Below are positions 6,546 to 14,588 of a stretch of DNA of 64,000 nt, piece after piece. This DNA is from Cytobacillus solani (GTDB lineage Bacteria; Bacillota; Bacilli; Bacillales; Cytobacillaceae). Under the pieces are notes generated by a model, which saw only the letters and a list, made by a program, of their open reading frames with translations, was not told the origin of the DNA and did not search any database. The translations under genes were made by a program, and so were the position numbers. Within the stretch, counting starts at the first letter, position 1, and each line of letters opens with the position of its first letter. The stretch is taken from positions 237,861-301,860 of the forward strand of contig NZ_LJIX01000006.1 in the NCBI RefSeq assembly GCF_001420595.1, read 5' to 3'.

Positions 6546-8366
6546 ATGCCTTGTCCATCATTTCAGACATCAACTTTCCTAAGCGGTGGTGTTGCTCCGG
6601 TTAATCTTGTTGTCGCAGATTTTAATGGGGATGGAAATCCCGACCTCGCTGTCACAAATCAGACTTCCGCCAATATCTCAGTGTTTTTAGGGAATGGCTC
6701 AGGCGGTTTCGCTTCGGCTCCCGGAAGTCCGTTTTCTAGCAGCGGCCTGAGTCCAGATTCGATCATTTCCGATGATTTTAATGGAGACGGGTTTCCTGAT
6801 CTTGCTGTTGTGAATGGGATTGGCAATACTGTTTCGGTGTTTTTAGGGAATGGGACCGGAGCGTTCACCCTCGCTCCCGGAAGTCCTTTTTCTAGCGGAG
6901 GTTTGTCTGCATCCGATATTGCTTCTGCCGATTTTAATGGGGACGGGATTCCTGACCTCGCTGTCTCAAACCAAAACGGCAATGTCGCTGTGTTTATAGG
7001 TAACGGGACGGGGAGCTTTGTTTTCGGTGTTAATTTGATAAGTGCTGCTCCAACCGCCGTCATTTCAGCCGATTTTAACGGAGACGGGTTTGCTGACCTC
7101 GCTGTCTCAAACTCTACAGGCACCATCGCAGTGTTTTTAGGGAATGGAGCAGGGGCATTCGCCTTAGGTCCTGGAAGTCCTTTTCCAAGTGGAGGTTCAG
7201 TATTTGCAGAGATCATTGCCACGGATTTTAATGGAGATGGATTTCTGGACCTTGCTGTCACGGACTTTATTAACAACGCTGTCTCAGTGCTTTTAGGGAA
7301 TGGCTCGGGAGCATTCGCCCTAGCTTCTGGTAGTCCTTTTCCAACCGGAGGTATAGGTGGTACACGTGATATTACGTTTGGGGAATTTAATTGCGATGGG
7401 ATTCCAGACATCGCGGTCACAAACACAAGCGACAACACAATCTCGCTGCTTTTAGGAAATGGGACGGGAGGATTCACTCTCGCGCCTGGAAGTCCTTTTT
7501 CAAGTGGCGGACTTGGCCCAACCTCGCTAGCGTCAGCCGATTTTAATGGAGACGGACTGGTTGATCTAGCAGTCACAAACTTTACATCTGGCACAATTTC
7601 GATTTTACTCAACGACTGTGAGCCCGAAATAGTATGTCCCGCCGATATCACGGTAGCAAATGATCTCAACCAATGCGGAGCTGTAGTAAACTATCCTACT
7701 CCTACCGTTTCAGGTAACTGTATTGGAGCTATTGCATCATGCAGCCCGGGTTCCGGTTCCTTTTTCCCTGTAGGGGCGACGATGGTGACATGTACGCTAA
7801 CAGACGCCTCCGGAATTGTAGTTGATTCCTGTTCATTTACCGTTACTGTCGAAGACACCCAAGCGCCGAACATCACTTGTTCTAATGATATTATGACATC
7901 AAATGCTCCTGGCCAATGTGGAGCAATTGTCAACTTTCCGGCTCCAATTGCAAGCGACAACTGCCCTGGTGTGATGGTTTCGTGCTCCCCTGCATCAGGA
8001 ACCTTTTTTAGTGTAGGCATCACACCAGTTATTTGTACTGCGACTGATAGCGCTGGCAATACTGCCGAATGCTCTTTTACAGTTACAATAGTCGATTCTG
8101 AACCTCCAGTGATTACTTGTTCTGACGATATAACGGTATTTAATGATCCTGGAAGTAATGGAGCATTTGTCAGCTTTCCAGATCCTACTGTAATCGATAA
8201 CTGTCCTGGCGCAACAGCTGTCTGCACCCCGGCATCAGGTTCCTTTTTTCCTCGGGGGACAACAACTGTCACATGTACGGCTACAGATGCGGCTGGAAAT
8301 ATCAGCGCTTGTTCTTTCAACGTAATCGTGATTGTCGATCCTTGCCGGTTTTTTAGTGGAAGATGA
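6546..8366 (+). CDS. FG-GAP/VCBS beta-propeller protein with three HYR domains
   Basis: A 606-residue repeat protein. Residues about 15-360 hold seven FG-GAP/VCBS repeats, each with a calcium-loop motif such as DFNGDGNPDLAV, DFNGDGFPDLAV or EFNCDGIPDIAV, spaced about 50 residues apart; seven repeats suit a seven-bladed propeller. Residues about 362-600 form three HYR (hyalin) domains, each opening with CPADITV or CSNDI/CSDDI-type strands and closing with a TVTCTATDAAGN-type motif, with paired cysteines. Both families are usually extracellular adhesion modules. No signal peptide is visible: it starts MPCPSFQTSTFLSGG and lacks a hydrophobic N-terminus. Spore-surface assembly or a non-classical route is therefore possible but unproven. 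The DNA is visibly richer in G+C than its surroundings, which suggests transfer. Confidence 0.85.
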   Translation: MPCPSFQTSTFLSGGVAPVNLVVADFNGDGNPDLAVTNQTSANISVFLGNGSGGFASAPGSPFSSSGLSPDSIISDDFNGDGFPDLAVVNGIGNTVSVFLGNGTGAFTLAPGSPFSSGGLSASDIASADFNGDGIPDLAVSNQNGNVAVFIGNGTGSFVFGVNLISAAPTAVISADFNGDGFADLAVSNSTGTIAVFLGNGAGAFALGPGSPFPSGGSVFAEIIATDFNGDGFLDLAVTDFINNAVSVLLGNGSGAFALASGSPFPTGGIGGTRDITFGEFNCDGIPDIAVTNTSDNTISLLLGNGTGGFTLAPGSPFSSGGLGPTSLASADFNGDGLVDLAVTNFTSGTISILLNDCEPEIVCPADITVANDLNQCGAVVNYPTPTVSGNCIGAIASCSPGSGSFFPVGATMVTCTLTDASGIVVDSCSFTVTVEDTQAPNITCSNDIMTSNAPGQCGAIVNFPAPIASDNCPGVMVSCSPASGTFFSVGITPVICTATDSAGNTAECSFTVTIVDSEPPVITCSDDITVFNDPGSNGAFVSFPDPTVIDNCPGATAVCTPASGSFFPRGTTTVTCTATDAAGNISACSFNVIVIVDPCRFFSGR

Positions 8367-8388
8367 AGCTGAAGAAGGTAATAAAAAT

Positions 8389-8430
8389 GGAGGAAGCATG
8401 GAGAAGCTTCTCTAGCTTCCTCGCAAAAAA
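8389..8430 (+). terminator. Hairpin after the FG-GAP/HYR gene
   Basis: GAGGAAGC (8390-8397) pairs with GCTTCCTC (8415-8422), enclosing the palindrome GAGAAGCTTCTC (8401-8412). The downstream run is A-rich on the plus strand, so it is a stronger terminator for minus-strand transcription. Confidence 0.55.
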
Positions 8431-8621
8431 ACACTAGTACCGTTCCTGTGCTTCCTACTTAATCGTCGTCAAAACCTTCTCAATTATACAAAGACGTGTT
8501 CTCATTAAAAAATTGAGCTTTTCTGAACCTATGAGTATTACAATCATATAAAACACGATAACAAACGGGAATACGTCTATTTATAAATGAGTAGCAATGA
8601 ATCCAAGAAGGGGAGATAAGA

Positions 8622-8790
8622 ATGTACTTCCATTATAGGCCAGCGTCCATTTGATAACGTACCATCGTCTGTGACTAATCTCTTCCCAAAGCGAGCAGGC
8701 ATCGCGTGAAGCATGATGGAAAAATAGGCGCCAATCCTAAACCTATAAAATTAAAACCAACAAAGGAATAAACAATGGGCAATGGAAACA
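8622..8790 (-). pseudogene. Decayed MFS transporter fragment
   Basis: The minus strand encodes, in three overlapping frames, consecutive pieces of an MFS fucose-permease-like transporter: FVGFNFIGLGLAPIFPS, then MPARFGKRL, then SQTMVRYQMDAGL. The order matches the conserved loop GLGLAPIFP...TPARFG...SQ...YQMA of that family. At least two frameshifts and loss of both ends make it a relic. The remainder of the gene is absent. Confidence 0.55.
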
Positions 8791-8908
8791 AAAGAAACTT
8801 TTGAAAGCGCTTGAACTAGATCTGGTTCAACAGCTAAGTTTAAGTAGGTGAATAAAACTACATCCAGATTACGTTGTTGAAAACCTTTCAGAGCTTATGT
8901 TTGCTTAA
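8775..8908 (+). pseudogene. Unidentified degraded coding fragment
   Basis: In one frame the plus strand reads QWKQKKLLKALELDLVQQL and, after a stop at 8848-8850, IKLHPDYVVENLSELMFA followed by TAA at 8906. The residue pattern looks coding, with an internal stop and no start. I do not recognise the parent; a transposase is one option. Together with the MFS relic it shows that 8.6-8.9 kb is a graveyard of fragments. Confidence 0.25.
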
Positions 8909-9034
8909 TGTAAAAATTTCAGTGGATAAACAAATGGATTAGATTATTCATCAACCAATACAAAATTCCACTGAAAAACTAAACTGTACTCGTTTAAAAG
9001 TCAAAATAAAGTTGTCATCCAGTTTTCTCTTCAC

Positions 9035-9051
9035 GGGCGGCATGGTGTAAT
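9035..9051 (+). repeat. groEL 3'-end-like repeat, copy 3
   Basis: GGGCGGCATGGTGTAAT, one base from copies 1 and 2; read in frame it gives Gly-Gly-Met-Val-stop. Flanking AC and C are shared with copy 2. A T-run terminator follows at 9139. Confidence 0.55.
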
Positions 9052-9138
9052 CTGACCCAATTCGTGATATTTCAAGGTTTTCAAGGGTATTAACATGTAC
9101 ATGATCTTCATGTTCGCAATTTACATACTAAGTATTTT

Positions 9139-9172
9139 ACCCCCTCCTAATGAAAGAGGGGGGGTTCTTTTT
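9139..9172 (+). terminator. Terminator downstream of groEL-tail copy 3
   Basis: CCCCCTC (9140-9146) pairs with GAGGGGG (9156-9162), then TTCTTTTTAT. It reads toward the convergent DUF4097 gene end at 9226. Confidence 0.75.
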
Positions 9173-9225
9173 ATAAGCTTTATTCCGTTTGATTATCAAT
9201 CTGTGAAATTTAAAAGAATGGTGGG

Positions 9226-10053
9226 CTACTTTATCAAAACTGCACCATCTTCCGTTTCAGCTGAAAGCATGTTAACGCCTTTACCAATAATATGTGCTTT
9301 CTTATTATAATGTGGTAACAGTATTTCAATATCTTCACCAGCAGTTGTCAATCGAAGGGAATCGGGTGTTTTTTTATAGTGAATACGAATATCTCCTGAA
9401 GCACTTTTTGCTTGAACCTTTGGCTGTTCCTTTGCCTCTGTTATATAAATTTGCCCATCAACTGTTTGTATCTTATGAGTGATGCCCTTGCTTTCTTTTA
9501 TGGCAACATCACCTGCATTTGTCGTAATCGAAAGGTTTTCAATTGTACTTTCAGCTATTGACACACTACCATCTTTTGATTGGATATCTGCATATGAGAT
9601 GGACATATTTTCTAGAATGACATCGCCCGCAGAAGTCCTTACCTCTACTGATTCCAGCACTAAGTCATTAATATTTAAGTTACTATCATCCGTATGAAGT
9701 GTAAGTGTTTTAAGTTGACCTTTAGGTAGCTGTACGAGAATAGTTGTCTGACGAATGTGAATATGATCTGTCCATTTTTTCTTTTGTTGCTGCTCTTCCA
9801 TCACCAATCTATTGTATTCTTCTCGAATGTTTACCATATTTTTATTTAATTGATGTCCTTTTATTTGTACATGTATTTTATCATCAGATGAGTTGATAAA
9901 TTCGGTATTTAACATATCAAGTGACACATCGAGATGGGACACCGCTTCATACTCACCAATTGTTATAGTTTTAGCGGGTTGTTTTATATATAGAAAAAAA
10001 ATAGCTGTGCCTACAATTCCGAGCAATAGTACTGCTAAAATTGTTCGTTTCAT
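9226..10053 (-). CDS. Membrane-anchored DUF4097-type protein
   Basis: A 275-residue protein with one N-terminal membrane anchor (about residues 5-23) and a long C-terminal run of short beta repeats. The repeat motif TSAGDVILENM, SKDGSVSIAES, TNAGDVAIKES, TVDGQIYITEA, SASGDIRIHYK is the DUF4097 (adhesin-like beta-helix) signature. The domain should face outside. Its start overlaps the stop of the permease gene at 10053, so it is the last gene of an ATPase-permease-DUF4097 operon. DUF4097 proteins often accompany membrane-stress sensors and ABC transporters, but their job is not settled. The divergent two-component system probably controls it. Confidence 0.8.
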   Translation of the reverse strand: MKRTILAVLLLGIVGTAIFFLYIKQPAKTITIGEYEAVSHLDVSLDMLNTEFINSSDDKIHVQIKGHQLNKNMVNIREEYNRLVMEEQQQKKKWTDHIHIRQTTILVQLPKGQLKTLTLHTDDSNLNINDLVLESVEVRTSAGDVILENMSISYADIQSKDGSVSIAESTIENLSITTNAGDVAIKESKGITHKIQTVDGQIYITEAKEQPKVQAKSASGDIRIHYKKTPDSLRLTTAGEDIEILLPHYNKKAHIIGKGVNMLSAETEDGAVLIK

Positions 10054-10742
10054 TAGGCTACATCCTTTCTATCAATATGACGGAAGGATAAATAAGCAAT
10101 GCCGATTCCAAGCAGCGCTAGAATCAGTGGAATAATGACGACATCGGCTAGGCTAAATGTCTTTCCACTATCTGAAACCGTTGAATTTACTAAAAAGCCA
10201 ATAATGACAGCTGAGGTAATCGTTGTCGCTGTTGATTTTTTTCGCATGCCGAAAAACAATGGAATTAATGCAATCGCACCCATTGAAAATGCGTTTGTGA
10301 CTGTTTTGGGAAAAGTGGCTATTATTTCTTGCCAAGTGATTGTGCCTGCAAATAGTCCGATAGAAGGCTGTAGAAATAATGTGATCACTTGCATAAAACA
10401 AATACCAATCAATAAACTTCCTGTCGTAAAGGTATAGGCAAGGATTAATTTAGCCAGTAACAATTTTTTTCGCTCGATTGGGTATGTGAATAGCACTTGC
10501 ATCGTTTTCGTTCGAAATTCCGAAATGATTAAGCGCGATAGAATGACACTGCCAAAAGTAATGAATGTAATATTGGAGATAACTGTAATAAGTGACATAA
10601 ATTCTTGGAACGAACCCATATCTCCACTGTCAATTGCTATTAATGTGACAAAACCATAGATGCTCAAAATACAGCATACAAAGGTTTTAAAATAACGTGT
10701 CATCTGATTTTTGTTCCATTCAAGCTTCATGATCTGCAGCAT
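10053..10742 (-). CDS. ABC-2 type transporter permease
   Basis: About 229 residues with six predicted membrane spans, the usual size and layout of BcrB/lantibiotic-immunity ABC-2 permeases. The start is placed at ATG 10742 because GGAGGG lies eight bases upstream; it gives MLQIMKLEWNKNQMTRY, a standard family opening. An upstream in-frame ATG at 10772 would lie deep inside the ATPase gene and has no such site. The gene overlaps the end of the ATPase gene by 23 bases, indicating translational coupling. Substrate is unknown; peptide antibiotic export or another membrane-stress function is typical. Confidence 0.85.
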   Translation of the reverse strand: MLQIMKLEWNKNQMTRYFKTFVCCILSIYGFVTLIAIDSGDMGSFQEFMSLITVISNITFITFGSVILSRLIISEFRTKTMQVLFTYPIERKKLLLAKLILAYTFTTGSLLIGICFMQVITLFLQPSIGLFAGTITWQEIIATFPKTVTNAFSMGAIALIPLFFGMRKKSTATTITSAVIIGFLVNSTVSDSGKTFSLADVVIIPLILALLGIGIAYLSFRHIDRKDVA

Positions 10743-11655
10743 TTGTGATCCCTCCGTTAATGCGGCGAACAAAGTATTCTTCCAATGTTTGCTGCCTTAT
10801 TTCCACTTTCTCGATATCTACCCCATTAAGAATTAGATGCTTTGTCATAGAGGTTGTCTTTTCGTTTATTTTTGTAATCTGCAGCGTTTTTTCGCTAAAG
10901 ATTTGTACTTTAGCACCAAACGCCTCTTCTAGTAAACGCTTTGCCTTATCAGTGTCACTCACTACCATTTCAATCATTGGCTGTTGCAGCTTGCGGAGTT
11001 CAGTCATTGTGATTTCTTCAATTAATTTACCATGATGTAATATGCCAATTGTATCGGCAATGGACTCAATTTCAGAGACAATATGGCTGGAAATTATAAT
11101 GGTCATTCCATACTGTTTTTTTAATTTGATAAATAACTCACGCATTTCTTTTATGCCGATTGGATCCAGCCCATTAACTGGCTCATCCAATATTAATATT
11201 TTTGGTTTTGTGACAATTGCACGTGCAATTGCTAGGCGTTGGCGCATACCGAGTGAAAATTCTTTTACCTTTTTCTTCTCTATCTCCCTGAGTCCTACAA
11301 TTTCTAAAACCTTAACAATGCGATTATGATCTTTATATCCTATATATGCACAATGCAATTGCAGGTTTTGATAGGCGGTAAGGTTATCGTAAAATACTGG
11401 ATATTCAATTAAACTGCCGATGTCTTTTAAATAATGATAAGAATCTTTAGTGATCTGCTCGTTTTGAATAATGATTTCACCGGATGTCGGTTTAACTAAG
11501 TTTAATATCATTTTCATTATCGTGGTTTTACCAGCACCATTTGGTCCAAGAAACCCATAAATTTCTCCTTCTTTTATATTCATGTTCACATTGGTAATGA
11601 CAGGATCGAGTGTAAATCGTTTTGTTAACTGGTGTGTCTGAATAATATAGGTCAT
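10720..11655 (-). CDS. ABC transporter ATP-binding protein (BcrA/lantibiotic type)
   Basis: A 311-residue ATPase with Walker A GPNGAGKTT (about residues 38-46), Q-loop region, signature FSLGMRQRL, Walker B KILILDEPVNGLDP and switch His in IIISSHIVSE. The roughly 80-residue C-terminal extension after the nucleotide-binding domain is typical of BcrA/NatA-like exporters. It heads an operon with the permease and the DUF4097 protein. The gene is divergent from a response regulator/kinase pair 150 bases away, the common arrangement for transporters induced by cell-envelope stress. Confidence 0.9.
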   Translation of the reverse strand: MTYIIQTHQLTKRFTLDPVITNVNMNIKEGEIYGFLGPNGAGKTTIMKMILNLVKPTSGEIIIQNEQITKDSYHYLKDIGSLIEYPVFYDNLTAYQNLQLHCAYIGYKDHNRIVKVLEIVGLREIEKKKVKEFSLGMRQRLAIARAIVTKPKILILDEPVNGLDPIGIKEMRELFIKLKKQYGMTIIISSHIVSEIESIADTIGILHHGKLIEEITMTELRKLQQPMIEMVVSDTDKAKRLLEEAFGAKVQIFSEKTLQITKINEKTTSMTKHLILNGVDIEKVEIRQQTLEEYFVRRINGGITNAADHEA

Positions 11656-11807
11656 ACATAAGCCTCCTGTTTCTACTTGCTTATTTACAGCTTAAAAGAT
11701 GAAAGTAAAAACAAAGTAAACAGAATGGAAAATGTACGAAATTTTTATTTGAAAGGTGGGTAGGGGTGGGGAAAAATGCTAGAATGAAAATAAAAAGAGG
11801 AAAATGT

Positions 11808-12530
11808 ATGACAGATCATGCAAGGATTTTAATTGTGGATGATGAAATGGGCATTTTAAAAATGCTAGATATCACTTTGAAAAGAGAGCACTTTTCCAAT
11901 ATTACAACAGCATCAACAAAAGAAGAGGCATTGCGGGCTATAGAGGAAAAAGAATTCGATATTATTTTATTAGATGTCATGCTGCCAGATGGTGATGGGT
12001 TTGCGTTATGTTCAGCGATTCGTCAGCAAACGACAGCGCCCATTTTATTTATTAGTGCACGTTCTAGTGACTTTGATAAATTAACAGGGCTTAGTATTGG
12101 CGGGGACGATTATATTACAAAGCCTTTTAATCCACTTGAAGTGGTGGCGAGAATACGTGCCATTTTGCGCAGACAGAGAGTGTACGAAAATAGGATAGGG
12201 CTATTTGAAAAGAAAATCTATGAATACAACACATTTTCATTTTCACCGGATGAGGCTTTATTAACTGTGCATGGGGAAGCAGTAAAAGCTACTGCAAAGG
12301 AATTAGAATTATTGCATTTCTTTTGTAAAAACCCAAACCGTGTGTTTACGACTTCAAAAATTTATGAGCTTGTATGGGGAGAGGATGTGTTTGGAGAAGA
12401 GAAAACGGTCACAATTCATATTGCAAAGCTGCGTAAAAAGTTAGGTGATCATTCGAGAAATCCAACGATTATCGTTAACTTGCGAGGCATTGGCTATAAG
12501 TTTATTCCTCCAACAGGTGATACAAGGTGA
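11808..12530 (+). CDS. OmpR-family response regulator
   Basis: About 240 residues. Receiver domain residues are clear: ILIVDDE, phosphoacceptor Asp in IILLDVMLPDGDG, Ser/Thr in ILFISAR and Lys in YITKPFNP. A winged-helix Trans_reg_C domain follows (ELELLHFFCKNPNRVFT... TIHIAKLRKKLGD... RGIGYKF). ATG 11808 is chosen because AAGAGG lies seven bases upstream and the receiver begins right after; an earlier in-frame start at 11766 would add an unconserved basic leader. It overlaps the kinase gene by four bases and is divergent from the ABC transporter operon it probably activates. Confidence 0.9.
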   Translation: MTDHARILIVDDEMGILKMLDITLKREHFSNITTASTKEEALRAIEEKEFDIILLDVMLPDGDGFALCSAIRQQTTAPILFISARSSDFDKLTGLSIGGDDYITKPFNPLEVVARIRAILRRQRVYENRIGLFEKKIYEYNTFSFSPDEALLTVHGEAVKATAKELELLHFFCKNPNRVFTTSKIYELVWGEDVFGEEKTVTIHIAKLRKKLGDHSRNPTIIVNLRGIGYKFIPPTGDTR

Positions 12531-13624
12531 AAGTTCAACACCGCTTTATTCGATACCTATTATTAGGATTTGCTTTTTGGTTATTGCTTTTAGCTATCAT
12601 AATACCAATTATTATGCAGCTTATTTTACCAAAGTTCGGGCTTGCTGGTGAGAAGTATGAGTGGATAGTGCCCATTGTTATTTGTATTGTGACACTGTTA
12701 TGCATAATTCTATTTGGCTGGTATTTTGGCAGTCCCTTAATGCTTGTGATGAAGGGGATTAACCAGCTTGCTCATGAGGATTATACTACTCTTCAAGAGC
12801 AAAAAAAAATATATACACGCAAAGGAAAGTTGAAAATTCGCTATCGATTATATCAGGAAGTGATCTCACAGCTTTCTGACCTGCGCTCACAGCTAGAAAA
12901 AGCAAAGGGCGAACGTGAGCAGGTAGAAGAGTCGAAGCGGGATTGGATTGCAGGAGTTTCACATGATTTAAAAACACCATTAACCTACATTAAAGGATAT
13001 TCTAAATTATTACTAAGCCCGGATTATGATTGGTCAAAAGAGGAGCAGCATAATTTCATTCAAGAAATTGATGATAAAGGGACACATATGGAGCAGCTTG
13101 TAGAAGATCTAAATTTAGCCATACGTTTTGAGGGCGCACAATTGGTGCCCATTAGTAAAACAGCACAAAATATTGTTACTTTTATCCAACAAGTGCTTGC
13201 TGATGTTAGCAATGATTTGCGAGCGCAAAAACATCAATTTGAAATGTATACGGAACTCGATGCTTTAGTGATGGAAGTTGATTCTCATTTATTAAAACGG
13301 GCACTGCAAAATATATATATAAATGCAGTAATCCACAATGAAGCGCCTATTACAATTACAACTACCTTGGTAAAGGACCAAAGTATATTAACCATCTGTA
13401 TCCAAGATAATGGAATCGGTTTGACAAAGGAAACGCAGCAAAATTTGTTTAATCGTTATTACCGGGGCACAACAACCGAACAAAAATCTGAAGGAACAGG
13501 GTTAGGTATGGCGATTGTGAAAAGTTTAATTGAAGCGCATGAGGGTGTGATTGCAGTAGAGAGTTCATTACAGCAAGGGACAAAATTCACAATCACATTA
13601 CCCATAAATCATGCAATCCCTTAA
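12527..13624 (+). CDS. Sensor histidine kinase
   Basis: A 365-residue kinase starting with GTG inside the regulator's stop codon. Two membrane helices (about residues 10-35 and 46-68) are joined by only a short loop. A linker and coiled segment precede the H-box GVSHDLKTPLTYIKGYSKLL (phospho-His about residue 145) and an HATPase_c domain with the N-box YINAVIH, G1 DNGIGL and G2 GTGLGMAIV. The very short external loop suggests that stimulus is sensed in the membrane or through the partner ABC transporter, as in envelope-stress kinases. The terminator at 13674 ends the operon. Confidence 0.9.
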   Translation: MKVQHRFIRYLLLGFAFWLLLLAIIIPIIMQLILPKFGLAGEKYEWIVPIVICIVTLLCIILFGWYFGSPLMLVMKGINQLAHEDYTTLQEQKKIYTRKGKLKIRYRLYQEVISQLSDLRSQLEKAKGEREQVEESKRDWIAGVSHDLKTPLTYIKGYSKLLLSPDYDWSKEEQHNFIQEIDDKGTHMEQLVEDLNLAIRFEGAQLVPISKTAQNIVTFIQQVLADVSNDLRAQKHQFEMYTELDALVMEVDSHLLKRALQNIYINAVIHNEAPITITTTLVKDQSILTICIQDNGIGLTKETQQNLFNRYYRGTTTEQKSEGTGLGMAIVKSLIEAHEGVIAVESSLQQGTKFTITLPINHAIP

Positions 13625-13673
13625 TGAAACAAAGTTTTATCAGTCATGAATCATTAAAAATACCATTTTGTTT

Positions 13674-13709
13674 GAGGTCACTGAAATTTTCAGTGGCCTC
13701 TTAGTTTTG
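13674..13709 (+). terminator. Terminator after the kinase gene
   Basis: GAGGTCACTG (13674-13683) pairs with CAGTGGCCTC (13691-13700) with one G-U pair; an AAA/TTT extension and TTAGTTTTGTTTT follow. Confidence 0.8.
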
Positions 13710-13736
13710 TTTTATATCCCCTGTTTTTCCAAACTA

Positions 13737-13786
13737 TTGACAAGTAACGACGGTGTGTTATGCTAATGCTGACAGACAGTCGGTCT
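13737..13786 (+). promoter_or_regulatory. Sigma-A promoter with TetR-type operator
   Basis: TTGACA (13737-13742) and TATGCT (13759-13764) are spaced 16 bases. Just downstream, 13771-13786 reads GACAGACAGTCGGTCT, which contains the inverted repeat AGAC-N5-GTCT. An inverted repeat over the transcription start directly before a TetR gene suggests autoregulation and control of the exporter behind it. Confidence 0.6.
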
Positions 13787-13807
13787 ATAAAACAAGGAGA
13801 TGTAAAA

Positions 13808-14455
13808 ATGAGAGTTGTAAAAGATGCAGAGATACGTAGAAATGAAATACTTGATGCAGCGGAGGAGCTCTTTGGTCAGAAGGGTTTTGACGGAACAAGT
13901 ACAAAAGATATTCTAGAAAAGGTCGGAATTGCAAGAGGAACGCTTTATTACCACTTCCAATCGAAGGAGGCTATTATGGATGCGCTGATTGATCGATATG
14001 GTGACCGTATTTTACATGCAGCAAGGGAAGTTGCTGTAGACAAGAGCATACCTGTAAATGAGCGCATTATTGGTGTTGTAATGGCTTTAAATGTAAAGGG
14101 GGATAGCGGCGAGGAAATCAAGGAGCACATGCATAAGCCGCAGAACGCGCTTATGCATCAGAAAATACAGAAGGTCATCATTAACAACGTTCCTGGGATA
14201 CTAGCAGGTATTATCCGCGAGGGCATTGAGCAGGGACTGTTTGATACGCCGTTCCCGTATGAGTGCATGGAGATGGTTGTGGCATATATGAATACTGTTT
14301 TTGATGATGATATGGTGGAGATGACGAATGAAGAAAGAGTATCACGTATACGTGCGTTTGTTTTCAACTTAGAAAGGCTGCTTGGTACAGAAAGCGGAAG
14401 CCTTATGTACATCATGCAACTGTTTGGTGGCGAAGACAGCAACGATAATGAATAA
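13808..14455 (+). CDS. TetR/AcrR family transcriptional regulator
   Basis: About 215 residues. The N-terminal helix-turn-helix is standard: RRNEILDAAEELFGQKGFDGTSTKDILEKVGIARGTLYYHFQSKEAIMDAL. The C-terminal ligand domain is not assignable to a named substrate. ATG 13808 has AAGGAG eight bases upstream and starts just before the conserved region; an earlier in-frame ATG at 13760 overlaps the promoter and is rejected. It precedes an FtsX-like permease and its ATPase in the same direction, so it most likely represses an exporter and its own promoter. Confidence 0.88.
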   Translation: MRVVKDAEIRRNEILDAAEELFGQKGFDGTSTKDILEKVGIARGTLYYHFQSKEAIMDALIDRYGDRILHAAREVAVDKSIPVNERIIGVVMALNVKGDSGEEIKEHMHKPQNALMHQKIQKVIINNVPGILAGIIREGIEQGLFDTPFPYECMEMVVAYMNTVFDDDMVEMTNEERVSRIRAFVFNLERLLGTESGSLMYIMQLFGGEDSNDNE

Positions 14456-14588
14456 TATAGGATCTCCATTTAGTGAAAAACATAGAAATTACTAATAGAA
14501 GATGGAAATGAAGGGAGCTTGCAGTTAGAATGACTCTCTCAATAATCTGGATACTAAAGAAGAGGAATACAAAGTCAGGGGGAAAGTG

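Noticed and set aside
6659-8434. Two long minus-strand frames (336 and 247 codons) opposite the FG-GAP/HYR gene
   Set aside because: They mirror the repeats of the plus-strand gene and have no start signals or families.
1-9100. Intact insertion sequence or transposon explaining the repeats
   Set aside because: No transposase gene or terminal inverted repeats bound the segments; the repeats are direct and match a gene end.
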